DNA of 53,387 bases from Campylobacterales bacterium (lineage in GTDB: Bacteria > Campylobacterota > Campylobacteria > Campylobacterales > Hydrogenimonadaceae), in NCBI GenBank assembly GCA_027081015.1, contig JALWMA010000040.1:5150-58536 (forward strand). Direction: 5' to 3'. Under the pieces are notes generated by a model. That model was not told the origin of the DNA, did no database searches, and saw only the letters and a program-made list of their open reading frames with translations. Positions 34,842-44,537 of the stretch are shown here, piece after piece. Position 1 is the first letter of the stretch; every line of letters begins with the position of its first letter. The translations under genes were made by a program, and so were the position numbers.

Positions 34842-37058
34842 TTAAAACTGCGTTCCCATCGTAAACTCGAAACTTGAAGTCTGGTCACCATCTTTTTGCA
34901 TCAACGGACGTGCAAACACCAGACTTATCGGCCCCATAGGCGAAAACCACTCGAGTGTAACACCGGTTCCCGCACGTTTCTGGTCCGTAAACGCATTCTC
35001 CCCTATCATTCCGTAATCGAGAAAGAAGGCAAGTCTCATCTTGGCGGCGTCGACAAGCGGAATACTGGCTTCTATAGAGTTGGAGAAGGTATATTTTCCT
35101 CCCAGCAGGTAACCGTTTGCATCTTTATCCGAAATAGAGCCCGACTGATAACCGCGGACAGTACGTATACCCCCCATAAAGAACTTTTCGTTTACCGGCA
35201 GCTTCTCGCTCCACGGTATGAAACCGAGTCTCGCCTTGTATCTCAGAATCAGATCGTAATTGATCTCATCCTCGAGACCCCTGAAAACGGAGAGGTTTAA
35301 ATAGTTCTTGTTGAACCTGGCGCTTCCTCCGATTCCGGCATATTCGGCACTTATCCCGAATATCATCCCGTGACGGGGCAGATAGTAGTCATCGGTGTTG
35401 TTGAACTTGAGGGAAGGTGTGACGGCACTTGTATCGAATGGTTTATCGTAGTAAAGATCGTAGTCGGGATAGTCGGGATCCATACCTGTAAGCTGCGTAC
35501 TAAAGTACTGGTAACTAAGACCTGCATGCCAGTAACGCGCTATCTGACGGCCGATATTTATAGATCCCCCCTTTCTATTTTCCGTATAATCGTATGATTC
35601 GTACTGGGAGTTGTACGCATTGAATCCTACACTGTAGTCGCTGTCGAATATCCTCGGATTTGTGACGTTGAAGTTAAAGTAGCTTCTGCGTCTTGAAAAA
35701 TCGAGGCTGATTCCTACGGAGATCCCGCTCCCGAAGATGTTCCTGTCGTTTATAGATGCATTCACTATAAATCCGTCGTAGCTTCCGTATCCGCCGCCGA
35801 GCATAATGTTGCCGGTCTGAGTCTCTTTGACGTTCACGACAAGATCCATCTCGTTTTCGCTTACGCGCCTCTCATCTATAACCACCTTTTCAAAATAGCC
35901 GGTCCTCATCAGGGCCGACTTTGAGTCTTTCAGATCGGTAAGGTTGTAGGTATCCCCCGGAGCGAGAAAGATTTCACGCCTTATCACACGATCGAGAGTT
36001 CTGCTGTTGCCGGAGATTATTACATCCCGTATATGGACCTTTTTACCCGGGAATATCCTGTATTTCACGATCGCCGTATGGCTCTTCTCATCCTTCTCGA
36101 AATCCGGGACCACACGTACATATGCATAACCGAGGTTGGCTATCTTCTCCCTGATCTTCTCCATATCACGTCGCAAGTCGTCGATATTGAAGATCTCCCC
36201 CGGATCTACACGAAGATCCTCTTTCAGCTTTTTGGGGTCTATTACCGGTTCCGCCAGCTCTATAACGACATCTTTCACCCTGTATACCGCGCCCTCTTTT
36301 ATCTTGAAGTCGAGAATCGCCCTGTACTGGTTGAAATCGACCCTCAGAAGCGGCGGATCCACTTTTGCATCGAGATAGCCGTGACGCATATAGAAGTCCC
36401 TGATCCTCGGCGCTTCATACTCCAACTGGCCGATCTTCACCTTTCCGTCGTTAAGACCCCACATCCACCCCATGAAGTCACGCTCCCTGTTGGCGAGAAC
36501 ACTCTCTATTTCACCCTTTTCGAAATGTTCGGCACCGCATAGATTGAGCTTTTTTATTATGATGTTCTCGCCCTTGTTGATAACAAACTTCACCTTTACG
36601 CTACCGTTTTTCAGTGTCTCGGTCTCCGGTTCTATCGCAGTGTCGAAGTACCCCTCGGCCTCTATTATCGAGCGCAGCTTTTCGGCAGCCTTCTCTATCT
36701 TCCTCTCGTCGTAGATATCCCCCTTTTTCAGCCCGATCTGCGAAAGAAGCTCATCCTTTTTGCTCTCTCCGTAACCGACAAATACGATCTGTGAAATGAC
36801 CGGTTTCTCCTTGAAGTGAAAAGTGAGCACCCCCCTCTCTTCCGTAACCCAAATATCATCGAAGTAGCCCTGCGCATAGAGCTTTTTTATAGCTTCGTCG
36901 ACCTTCTCTATATCGATCGGCTCACCCGGAGATATACCGATTATCTCTTTTGCGATCTCCGGCGAAAGGTGGATCAGGCCCTCAAACTTGATCTCTTTTA
37001 TCTGCTGTGCAACCGCTAAGACGGCCGTCAGCAGGATAGCCGATACAATACGTTTCAT
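34842..37058 (-). CDS. bamA: Outer membrane assembly factor BamA
   Basis: This 738-residue Omp85 protein has a signal peptide (MKRIVSAILLTAVLAVA), five POTRA repeats (about 20-420; KIREKIANLGYAYVRVVPD and DSKSALMRTGYFEKVVID are typical) and a C-terminal 16-strand beta-barrel with the conserved FFMGGIRTVRGYQ and a final FTMGTQF. It inserts beta-barrel proteins into the outer membrane. It is divergent from tyrA, the order found in Campylobacter (Cj0129c/Cj0130). Confidence 0.96.
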   Translation of the reverse strand: MKRIVSAILLTAVLAVAQQIKEIKFEGLIHLSPEIAKEIIGISPGEPIDIEKVDEAIKKLYAQGYFDDIWVTEERGVLTFHFKEKPVISQIVFVGYGESKKDELLSQIGLKKGDIYDERKIEKAAEKLRSIIEAEGYFDTAIEPETETLKNGSVKVKFVINKGENIIIKKLNLCGAEHFEKGEIESVLANRERDFMGWMWGLNDGKVKIGQLEYEAPRIRDFYMRHGYLDAKVDPPLLRVDFNQYRAILDFKIKEGAVYRVKDVVIELAEPVIDPKKLKEDLRVDPGEIFNIDDLRRDMEKIREKIANLGYAYVRVVPDFEKDEKSHTAIVKYRIFPGKKVHIRDVIISGNSRTLDRVIRREIFLAPGDTYNLTDLKDSKSALMRTGYFEKVVIDERRVSENEMDLVVNVKETQTGNIMLGGGYGSYDGFIVNASINDRNIFGSGISVGISLDFSRRRSYFNFNVTNPRIFDSDYSVGFNAYNSQYESYDYTENRKGGSINIGRQIARYWHAGLSYQYFSTQLTGMDPDYPDYDLYYDKPFDTSAVTPSLKFNNTDDYYLPRHGMIFGISAEYAGIGGSARFNKNYLNLSVFRGLEDEINYDLILRYKARLGFIPWSEKLPVNEKFFMGGIRTVRGYQSGSISDKDANGYLLGGKYTFSNSIEASIPLVDAAKMRLAFFLDYGMIGENAFTDQKRAGTGVTLEWFSPMGPISLVFARPLMQKDGDQTSSFEFTMGTQF

Positions 37059-37252
37059 TAAAGTCCCCGCTAAAAAATTGTAATCTTTTTGAAAAAGGTT
37101 TCAATCTTATCATTTTTTCGATTAAACCGACGTTACGGAGCCTCCCGTCTCTTCCCACCGTATACCGGTTAATCTCAATTAAACTGATCATAGGTTACAA
37201 TTTCTGATTCGATTATAGATATGCTTTTTATAAAACGGCATAAAGGACGACC

Positions 37253-38080
37253 ATGACTGTAGGAATAGTGGGGCTCGGACTCATGGGAGGATCGATGGGG
37301 CTGGCCCTTAAGGGTGTGGCGGAGGTCGGCAGGATCGTAGGGTACGATCACAACAGCGAGCACTGCGAAACCGCACTCAAGCTCAACCTTGTAGATGCGA
37401 TTGTCTCATGGGAGGAGCTCAAAAAGAGCGATGTCATTCTCCTCGCCATCCCGGTGGAGGGGATAATCAAAGCGCTCAAAGAGCTCGAAGGCGTAGACAA
37501 AAACTGTACGATCATAGATCTGGGAAGTACCAAATCCAAAATCGTAAAAGAGATCCCCGCATCGATCAGAAAGAACGTGGTCGCGGCACACCCGATGACG
37601 GGAACCGAAAAGTTCGGCCCCGAAGCCGCGGTGGCGAATCTCTACCGCGATAAAATCGTGGTACTCTGTAACATAGAGCAGAGCGGAGAGCGCCAGAGGA
37701 TCACGGCATATACCCTCTTTGAAGCGATCGGAATGAGAGTGGTGACGATGGACGCCGACGAGCACGATCGCCATGCGGCATATATAAGCCACCTGCCGCA
37801 CGCCATCAGTTACGCACTTGCAAATGCCGTTTTGGCCCAGGAAGATGTAAACAGCATACTCATACTTGCCGCCGGCGGATTCAGAGATATGAGCCGCCTT
37901 GCGAAGAGCTCACCAGTTATGTGGGAGGAGATATTCAAACAGAATCGCAGAAACCTTCTTGAAGCGATGGACCACTTCGAAGAGGAGCTGCAGATCTGCA
38001 GAGAGATGATAAACGACTCCGACTGGGAAGGCCTTAAAAGATGGATGGAGGATGCAAACAGACTTCACGACATCCTCTAA
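37253..38080 (+). CDS. tyrA: Prephenate dehydrogenase TyrA
   Basis: This 275-residue NAD-dependent enzyme of tyrosine synthesis has the Rossmann motif GIVGLGLMGGSMGLAL at its N-terminus and substrate residues in AAHPMTGTEKFGP, with the later HDRHAAYISHLPHAISYAL. AAAGGA lies before the ATG. There is no fused chorismate mutase or ACT domain. The gap 37059-37252 with the divergent bamA holds AT-rich sequence with no clear consensus promoter. Confidence 0.95.
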   Translation: MTVGIVGLGLMGGSMGLALKGVAEVGRIVGYDHNSEHCETALKLNLVDAIVSWEELKKSDVILLAIPVEGIIKALKELEGVDKNCTIIDLGSTKSKIVKEIPASIRKNVVAAHPMTGTEKFGPEAAVANLYRDKIVVLCNIEQSGERQRITAYTLFEAIGMRVVTMDADEHDRHAAYISHLPHAISYALANAVLAQEDVNSILILAAGGFRDMSRLAKSSPVMWEEIFKQNRRNLLEAMDHFEEELQICREMINDSDWEGLKRWMEDANRLHDIL

Positions 38081-38108
38081 CTCCCATTTTCCGCCCCGCC
38101 AAAAGAGA

Positions 38109-39554
38109 CTACCCCCCTTCCCGCAGCTTTTCGAGCAGCCTCTTGTAAGAGCCTCGGTCGACTTTTATTGCCTTCCCTTCGAAAATATTGGCATATAGAT
38201 TCTCCGCGGTCTGAGCGGCCTCTTTCGACTCGGAGATATACGGAAGCAGCCGCTGAAGCATCTCGATCTCGTTTTTGGCGCCGCCTTGCAGCCCTCTTCT
38301 CCTTCGCCGCTTCCGCCCAAACCGCAAAAGAGCGTACATAAACGCCATCCCCGCGACAAAGGAGAGCAGCGGCGCAGCATAGCCCGCAAAGGTCCCGGAA
38401 GGCTCCGTCGAGCCCCCCTTTTCCGTCCTCTCCCCGCTCTCAGAGCGCACCGTGCCGCCTCCTGCAACCTCTATCCGAATCGGATCGCTCGAAACCCTCT
38501 CCACCCGCTCTTTCACCGGGTCGAAAAACCCAATCTCGAACTTCGGAATCGTAAACGATCTCTGCGCGATCAGCACATATTTTCTCTCCCAGCTACCGCC
38601 GTACACCCCGCCCCTGAAACTCTTCTCTATTTTCGGAGGCTCCTCATAGATCGTTACATCCGGAATCCTGAGCGGCGGAAGTTCGAAATCGTCTATGTTC
38701 CCCTCGGCTTCCACCCGGACGGTAAGGGTGACCGGGGCACCGGCCTCGAGCTTTTTCGGAGTCGCATCCGCTCTTATCGAGTATCTGCCTACAAGCTTCA
38801 ATCCGTCCGGCAGCGGTTTTACATGAAGCTTTACAGGCTTCGTGGCGACCGTTCTCCACTGCGGCTGCCTCACTATAAACCCGAAAGCGTCGCGAATCTT
38901 CTTTGCCGTCGCCACCTTCACCTCGGCCGGCCCTATCGTCAAATCTCCAGCCTTTTGAGGGAAAAAGAGGTAGCGGACTTCATGCACCAGGTAACCCCCT
39001 TCACTGTAGCGCCTGGGCTTGCCTACTCTCCTTACCCAGAAGTCCTCATACCGAATGGGAACGAAGTCGACACTCATCACAGGTACACTCCGCCTCTCCA
39101 TGAAGCGTATGACGACCTCCACGGTCTCTCCGACATACGCCTCCTTCCGGCTTACGTTCAGCTCCGCCCTGAAGTCGCCATCTCTCTCTGAAAGATTTCT
39201 CTTCACCTGCAGAAAAATCGGCTTCGTCATCTCCTCTTTACCATCTACGACCACCCTGAAAGAGGGGATAGTCAGACTCTTCTTCGGTGTAAAAGAGTAT
39301 ACCTGAGTCCACTTCAGAACGGTTCTGTTTCCCTCAAACCACTCGAGCCTCCGACTCCCTTCGGTGGTCACCTTTTCCCCGCCTATCGATTCGATCTTCG
39401 GGAACTCGACCCTATCGCCCGTAGCCTCTATCTCATACTCGACCCTCTCACCCGATATGACCGGATTCTCATCGACACGCGCACTCACATCCGCCAAAAG
39501 AGGCATAAATATAAGCAGCAACAGCATAGATACTCTTCTACCACTTTTTGGCAT
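38109..39554 (-). CDS. batD: BatD-like periplasmic protein
   Basis: This 481-residue protein has an N-terminal signal segment (MLLLLIFMPLLADVSA), a large beta-rich periplasmic region with DUF/BatD-style repeats, one membrane helix near 395-415 (APLLSFVAGMAFMYALL) followed by a basic Arg-rich stop-transfer, and a short cytoplasmic helical tail. ATG at 39554 is chosen because AGGAGG lies 6 bases upstream; the gene then overlaps the preceding one by 17 bases. It is the last gene of the moxR-bat operon. Bat proteins have been tied to aerotolerance or envelope stress in Bacteroides, but the role here is unproved. Confidence 0.87.
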   Translation of the reverse strand: MPKSGRRVSMLLLLIFMPLLADVSARVDENPVISGERVEYEIEATGDRVEFPKIESIGGEKVTTEGSRRLEWFEGNRTVLKWTQVYSFTPKKSLTIPSFRVVVDGKEEMTKPIFLQVKRNLSERDGDFRAELNVSRKEAYVGETVEVVIRFMERRSVPVMSVDFVPIRYEDFWVRRVGKPRRYSEGGYLVHEVRYLFFPQKAGDLTIGPAEVKVATAKKIRDAFGFIVRQPQWRTVATKPVKLHVKPLPDGLKLVGRYSIRADATPKKLEAGAPVTLTVRVEAEGNIDDFELPPLRIPDVTIYEEPPKIEKSFRGGVYGGSWERKYVLIAQRSFTIPKFEIGFFDPVKERVERVSSDPIRIEVAGGGTVRSESGERTEKGGSTEPSGTFAGYAAPLLSFVAGMAFMYALLRFGRKRRRRRGLQGGAKNEIEMLQRLLPYISESKEAAQTAENLYANIFEGKAIKVDRGSYKRLLEKLREGG

Positions 39555-41178
39555 CTATATCCTCCTCGGGCGGTATCAGCGGGTAGAGTTTCGATTTCAG
39601 CGGCCGGTTCTGAATCAGGCGCATCCACTTCTTCTCCTCGGCTTCGCTCAACTTCCTCGGCCTCCCTTCACCCTTTTTGCCCCCCGGCTTCGAGCTGCTA
39701 CGTTCAGACTCTTTCGCGGCGGACCCCCCATCTTTTCTCTCTCTGCTCTCGTCACCCTCGCCCGACCCGCTCTTTTTCCTATTTTTGCGTTCGCGCAAAA
39801 TCTTCATCACGAGCTCCAGATTGGCCCTCGCATCGGCATCTTCACCCATTTCCAGCACCTTTCGGTAGAGATCCGCACCCTTTTGGAGCTCCCCGAGCTT
39901 TACATAGCAGTTGGCCATGGAGTAGAGTTTGGCCATCTCCAGTTTTCTGTCGTCGGTTACGATCTTCCTGTATGTCTGAAGCGCCCTTTTATAGCGTCCG
40001 CTTTTGTAGTAGCTTCCGGCAAGATCGAACCAGACCTCGTTTTTGGGCAGGCTCATGCTGAGCTTCTCGAACGCTTCTATGCTTCTGTTGTAGTCTCCAC
40101 TCAGATAGGCCCTCTCACCTTTCTCTATAAGCTTGAAATCCATGATGCCGGCCCCGGCGTCCTGAGCGGCGAAAAGGAGCGAAGATGCCGCTAAAAAGAG
40201 CATCGTCGACACCCTCTCCCTTCCTCCGAACGAGTAGAGAGCAAACGGAAGGATCAAAACGGCCAGAAAGAGGGGGTAATAAAAGAGCTCGATCCTGTCG
40301 TGAACGATCCTCTCCCTCTCGGTCGCCGTAGCAGAGAGGGTTTCAAGATACGAAACTATCCTCTCTTCATCCTCCTGCGAAACGGTAGCCTCGACATAGA
40401 TCCCGCCGCTTTCGGCCGCAAACTCGGCAAGAGCCGTGTTGGCCCTGCTTATTACCGGCTCTCCCCTCTCGTCCTCGAGCAGTCTGCCCCCTTTTGTCAC
40501 TATAGGCGCCCCGCGCTCTGTAGCCGTCATCCATACAATAGGAACCATAGAGCTCTCTTCCACGACTTTACGCAATCTCCCAAGATCTTTTTCATCTCCC
40601 CCGTCCGTCACAAGAAGCACAATTTCGGTGCCGCTTTTTCGCAGAAGGCGGGCGGCCCCTCTGATTGCGGCAGCCAAATCTGTCCCTTCCGCCGAAACAC
40701 TCTGCGGTTTGACTCTCCGCAAAAGAAAGCGGATCGTATCGATATCGTCCGTAAGCGGCGCTATGACGAATGCGGCCGACGTGAACCCCACGACACCTAT
40801 CCGTCCGGCGGGCAGCTTGGGCAGAATCTCTTCGAGCTTCTGCTTCGCGAACGTGAGCCTGTCGGGGTAGAAGTCCGCCGCACTCATCGATCGCGACAGG
40901 TCCAGTGCGATTACCATATCCGGCGCCCTGCTCTTTATCTTCGTCTCGCCCCTCTCTATAACCGGCTCCGCAAGCGCCAGCGTCATGAAAAAGAAGGCTG
41001 CAAAAGCGAGCAGGTTGTGACCCGCTCTTCCAAGTGCGTCCCCGCTGATCCTGAGGCGCTCGAGCGCTTTCGGCTCGAACACCCTCTCGAGCGCATCCTT
41101 GTTGGTAGAGACAAGATAAAAAAGTAGCACCGCCGGTATCAGCATCAGGTATAGAAACTCGGGGTAGAGAAACCTCAT
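39538..41178 (-). CDS. batB: BatB-BatC fusion: von Willebrand A protein with TPR domain
   Basis: This 546-residue protein is a fusion. Two N-terminal helices (about 6-22 and 54-72) are followed by a VWA domain with MIDAS residues MVIALDLSRSMSAAD, EGTDLAAAI and LLVTDGGDE (about 85-285). A third helix follows near 310-330, then at least three TPR-like units (AYLSGDYNRSIEAFEKL, YYKSGRYKRALQTYRKI, CYVKLGELQKGADLYRKV) and a charged Ser/Gly/Lys tail. In Bacteroides BatB (VWA) and BatC (TPR) are separate. It overlaps batA by 4 bases. Confidence 0.9.
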   Translation of the reverse strand: MRFLYPEFLYLMLIPAVLLFYLVSTNKDALERVFEPKALERLRISGDALGRAGHNLLAFAAFFFMTLALAEPVIERGETKIKSRAPDMVIALDLSRSMSAADFYPDRLTFAKQKLEEILPKLPAGRIGVVGFTSAAFVIAPLTDDIDTIRFLLRRVKPQSVSAEGTDLAAAIRGAARLLRKSGTEIVLLVTDGGDEKDLGRLRKVVEESSMVPIVWMTATERGAPIVTKGGRLLEDERGEPVISRANTALAEFAAESGGIYVEATVSQEDEERIVSYLETLSATATERERIVHDRIELFYYPLFLAVLILPFALYSFGGRERVSTMLFLAASSLLFAAQDAGAGIMDFKLIEKGERAYLSGDYNRSIEAFEKLSMSLPKNEVWFDLAGSYYKSGRYKRALQTYRKIVTDDRKLEMAKLYSMANCYVKLGELQKGADLYRKVLEMGEDADARANLELVMKILRERKNRKKSGSGEGDESRERKDGGSAAKESERSSSKPGGKKGEGRPRKLSEAEEKKWMRLIQNRPLKSKLYPLIPPEEDIDAKKW

Positions 41179-42074
41179 ACTTCGCTCCGGTTCAGCAGCA
41201 GTAGGTAGGCCAGCAGCGACATGGCGGCCGCAAAGAGCGGATAGCTGAAAAGATAGGTGGTCTCCGTAACCGGTTTTTGCTTCAGCATCGAAGGCTCCAG
41301 TCTGTCGATGGTCTCATACACCTTTTCGAGCATTTCGGGATCGGAAGCGGCGAAGAACTTGCCGCCCGTCTCCTCCGCAAGTTTGCTCAGGCTCCTCTTG
41401 TCGTAGTCTCCGGCCCTTCCAACTCCGATGGTATAGAGTTTTATGCCGTACTGCTTAAGCAGCTTTACTACGACCCTAAACGGTATCCTGCCCGCCGTGT
41501 TGCGCCCGTCTGTCAAAAGTACCGCCACTCTGCTCTTTGCATCCGATTTCTCGAGCAGCTTGACGGCCATCGCGATCGCATCGCTTATCGCCGTTCTCTC
41601 ACCCGCCATCCCCACTTCGAGATACGGAACCATCTTCGCGAGCATCTCATGGTCGAAGGTGAGCGGAGAGGCGACATAGGCGAACTCTCCGAAAACGACA
41701 ATACCGAGCCTGTCGCCTCCCCTTCTTTTTACAAAATCCTCCAGTATCCTCTTCAGGGTTTCGAACTTGTTCTCCCTCGTAACGATCGAGAACTCCTCGT
41801 CCATCGATCTGCTCGTATCCAAGACAAGCACCATGTCGCGTCCTGCCGCATAGGCGGGAGTCACCTCTTTGGTTATAACGGGCGATGCCAGCGCGACGAG
41901 GGCCCCGGTAATCGCCATCCATTTGAATGCCTGCAGCAGCGACCCTCTTTTCGAGAACCCGCCTATACGCTCAATATGCGGAAAGTAGAGCATATCGAGA
42001 CGCAGCGGACACCTCTTTTCGCAAAAGATAAAAGGCAGAAGGGCCAGCAGTACCCACGGATACTCAAAGTGCAT
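41175..42074 (-). CDS. batA: BatA-like von Willebrand A membrane protein
   Basis: This 299-residue protein has an N-terminal helix (FEYPWVLLALLPFIFC), a second near 50-65 and a VWA domain with MIDAS DMVLVLDTSRSMDEE, RTAISDAIA and VAVLLTDGRNT, ending in a C-terminal membrane helix. The metal-ion-dependent adhesion residues are intact. Two VWA genes side by side are usual for the bat operon. The start is at 42074, overlapping the upstream small protein by 11 bases. Confidence 0.9.
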   Translation of the reverse strand: MHFEYPWVLLALLPFIFCEKRCPLRLDMLYFPHIERIGGFSKRGSLLQAFKWMAITGALVALASPVITKEVTPAYAAGRDMVLVLDTSRSMDEEFSIVTRENKFETLKRILEDFVKRRGGDRLGIVVFGEFAYVASPLTFDHEMLAKMVPYLEVGMAGERTAISDAIAMAVKLLEKSDAKSRVAVLLTDGRNTAGRIPFRVVVKLLKQYGIKLYTIGVGRAGDYDKRSLSKLAEETGGKFFAASDPEMLEKVYETIDRLEPSMLKQKPVTETTYLFSYPLFAAAMSLLAYLLLLNRSEV

Positions 42075-42465
42075 CTTTGCACATCTCTATAAAAAGCTTC
42101 ATGAAACGTTTGGTCTCTTCATCGAGCGGCGGCACCTCTTTTTTGTATTTGTAGCACTCCAGCCTCGGCAGAAGCTGCGACAGTATCTCCCGGCGTCTCT
42201 TGTCTTCGGCCAGGAGCCTGCCGTAACGCGTCATTATATACGCACTCCTCTTTGCATCGGAAAAATCGATACTGTCGAGCTTCCGCAGCCATGCGATGCG
42301 GGGATCGGCCTTTCTGCCGCGGCGCCACAGGCGCCAGAGAAACATCGCGACAACTGCAGCCGCTAGCAGACCGGCTGCCACAAGAGCCGAAAAGATATAC
42401 AAGGAGATATCCGGGATCGGCATCAAAGGCTTTATGTCGTGAATCGGTATATCCGAAGGACTCAC
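42064..42465 (-). CDS. Small membrane protein of the bat operon (DUF4381-like)
   Basis: This 133-residue protein has one membrane helix (about 22-46, LYIFSALVAAGLLAAAVVAMF), a basic stop-transfer (RRGRKAD) and a cytoplasmic helical domain. Its place between the DUF58 and batA genes is that of DUF4381 in other bat operons, which supports the name, though the match is by position and layout rather than a recognised motif. It overlaps both neighbours. Confidence 0.7.
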   Translation of the reverse strand: MSPSDIPIHDIKPLMPIPDISLYIFSALVAAGLLAAAVVAMFLWRLWRRGRKADPRIAWLRKLDSIDFSDAKRSAYIMTRYGRLLAEDKRRREILSQLLPRLECYKYKKEVPPLDEETKRFMKLFIEMCKDAL

Positions 42466-43298
42466 ACTCTGCCCCCGAAGAGTTTGACGAGCTTGCCGAA
42501 CGGATCCTCGTCCGTGTAGATCTTGACGAACCGTATTCTATGCCTGTTTAGATGTTTGTATAGCCTCTTGTCGTTTTCGACAACTTTCGCACGGTAGTTC
42601 CGTACGCTGCGCTCCCCAAAGTGCGTCAGCATACTCTTCCCGCTCTCCGGATCTACAAGGTGCACCTGCCCAAGCGGTGCGGGCTCCTCTTCGAAACGGT
42701 CTCTGACAATAACGGCTATCACTTCGTGCCTCCTGCTAAGCAGGGCGAGGTCTACAGCCGATAGAAAGTCACCTACGACAAAAAGAATGCTCCTTCTCTT
42801 GATGCGATCGAAAAGGTTGCGTATGCCGCCTATATAGTCTGCACGCCTGCCCAGCAGTTTCAAACCGTCTACACTCTCCACAAACCTGTTTACACCGAAA
42901 ATCCGCTTTGTAGGACGCTCGATAGATTCGACAGATTCGCTTACCACGGCACCAGAAAAGAGGTCGCCGTTTTTCACGGCGGAGTATCCCAAAATTGCGA
43001 CAATCTCCGTCACGAGATCCTGCTTTATCCTGCGGGTGCCGAAAAAGAGCGAACCTCCGGCCATACAGGCGCAGACTATATTGAGCTCCCTCTCCTCATG
43101 GAAGATCTTGACATAGGGCTTTTGCAGCTTGGCGGTAATGGTCCAGTCTATTTTGCGGATATCGTCACCGACCTGATACTCTCTGAGCTCGCTGAAATCG
43201 TACCCCTCCCCGTGAAAGAGGGAGGGGTTGTTTCCTATCATCTCGGAAAAGACCTGCCTCCTGGTTTTGATAAGAAGAGTTTTAAGACGCCTGTTCAC
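42462..43298 (-). CDS. DUF58 domain protein
   Basis: This 278-residue protein carries the DUF58 core HGEGYDFSELREYQVGDDIRKIDW across residues 28-50 (given here in parts: FSELREYQVGDDIRKIDWT, with PYVKIFHEERELNI after it), a VWA-like fold with a non-canonical metal site. It always sits with MoxR ATPases. The start is GTG at 43298. Its C-terminal half has LFDRIKRRSILFVVGDFLS, as in the family. Confidence 0.88.
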   Translation of the reverse strand: MNRRLKTLLIKTRRQVFSEMIGNNPSLFHGEGYDFSELREYQVGDDIRKIDWTITAKLQKPYVKIFHEERELNIVCACMAGGSLFFGTRRIKQDLVTEIVAILGYSAVKNGDLFSGAVVSESVESIERPTKRIFGVNRFVESVDGLKLLGRRADYIGGIRNLFDRIKRRSILFVVGDFLSAVDLALLSRRHEVIAVIVRDRFEEEPAPLGQVHLVDPESGKSMLTHFGERSVRNYRAKVVENDKRLYKHLNRHRIRFVKIYTDEDPFGKLVKLFGGRV

Positions 43299-43305
43299 TT
43301 AAACC

Positions 43306-44253
43306 TCACGGAATCGCGACAGCTTCGAGCACTTTGTCTATCACCATATCCGGGCTTATCTCTTCGGCCTCGGCCTCGTAGCTCAAAATGATCCTGTGGC
43401 GAAGAACACTCTTGGCGACATAGGCTATGTCTACCGGAGAGACAAAATCCTTGCCGCGCAGATAGGCCTGGGCGCGGCTCGCTTTGTAGAGGTCTATCGA
43501 GGCTCTGGGGCTTGCACCGTACATGATCCAGCTCTCGATAGATTCTATACCGTACTTCGCCGGCTCTCGGGTGGCGAAGACCAGATCTACGATATACTTC
43601 TCCACCTCTTCATCGATGTGGATCTTCTTCACCTCCTCTTTCATAAAGAAGAGATCCTCCTTGGCGGCTACCTCGTCTATATCGCCGAGCGCGTCGTTCG
43701 CGACGCGTCTTGCAATTTCGAGCTCCTCTTCGGGCGTGTTGTACCCGACTACGAGCTTCATCATGAAACGGTCGAGCTGCGCTTCGGGAAGATTGTAGGC
43801 CCCCTCCTGCTCGACCGGATTTTGCGTAGCCATGACAAGAAACGGCAGATCTATCTTGAAGCTCTCTTCACCGATCGTAACCTGCCTCTCCTGCATCACT
43901 TCAAGAAGCGCAGACTGCACCTTTGCCGGAGCGCGGTTTATCTCGTCGGCAAGCAGAAGGTTCGTAAAGACAGGCCCCCGCTTTATCTTGAAACTGTTGT
44001 TCTTCGGATCGTAAATCTCCGCACCGATAATGTCGCTTGGAAGCAGATCGGGAGTGAACTGAACCCTTTTGAATTTCAGCCCAAGAGCTTTCGCGAGAGC
44101 GTTTACCGTAGTGGTCTTCGCCAGACCGGGCACCCCTTCGAGCAGTATATGGCCCTCGCATGCAAGGCCGATAAGAAGACCGTCTATCATCTTCTCCTGA
44201 CCGACCACAACTTTGCGGATTTCGTTGCGTATCTTTTCGACAATTGTCGCCAT
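43306..44253 (-). CDS. moxR: MoxR-family AAA+ ATPase
   Basis: This 315-residue chaperone-type ATPase has Walker A EGVPGLAKTTTVNALAKA, Walker B ADEINRAPAK, the sensor region FLVMATQNPVEQEGAYNLPE and the arginine segment ASPRASIDLYKA. The Walker A reads GVPGLAKT, usual for MoxR. ATG at 44253 is chosen for its GGAG 5 bases upstream; an upstream start at 44268 is possible. It probably remodels the VWA proteins encoded behind it. Confidence 0.93.
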   Translation of the reverse strand: MATIVEKIRNEIRKVVVGQEKMIDGLLIGLACEGHILLEGVPGLAKTTTVNALAKALGLKFKRVQFTPDLLPSDIIGAEIYDPKNNSFKIKRGPVFTNLLLADEINRAPAKVQSALLEVMQERQVTIGEESFKIDLPFLVMATQNPVEQEGAYNLPEAQLDRFMMKLVVGYNTPEEELEIARRVANDALGDIDEVAAKEDLFFMKEEVKKIHIDEEVEKYIVDLVFATREPAKYGIESIESWIMYGASPRASIDLYKASRAQAYLRGKDFVSPVDIAYVAKSVLRHRIILSYEAEAEEISPDMVIDKVLEAVAIP

Positions 44254-44408
44254 GTAGTCTCCATCCAATATTCTGGTACTATTGTATCCAGATTTTGGTT
44301 ATCGAGGGCTTTTAAAAATATGGCAGTCGACCCTTTGAGCCGAGCTTTAAGAGTGCCGTAACAGAACGTTCAAAGATGAGAAAATATCGAAAAATGGGTA
44401 GCAGTCAC

Positions 44409-44509
44409 GTTATGCAGAACACAACTGAAAACGAAACATTTGGCATTGTCCTCACTTGAGGGTGCTTCGTTCTCTTTTTATTTGGGTTTGGTGTTGCAAA
44501 CTACATAAC
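44409..44509. mobile_element. Short hairpin element related to the 298-bp element
   Basis: Read on the minus strand, the right arm ACCAAACCCAAATAAAAAGA followed by GAACGAAGCA is nearly the same as the left end of the element at 13831-14128. The left arm has AACTGAAAACGAAACA, like that element's inverted right end. The centre is the near-palindrome CCTCACTTGAGG, and GTTATG/CATAAC bound the structure. It is an internally deleted copy. The remainder of the 284-bp gap 44254-44537 holds no gene. Confidence 0.6.
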
Positions 44510-44537
44510 AAATCAGAGAGTATCAAAAGAGATTTTT

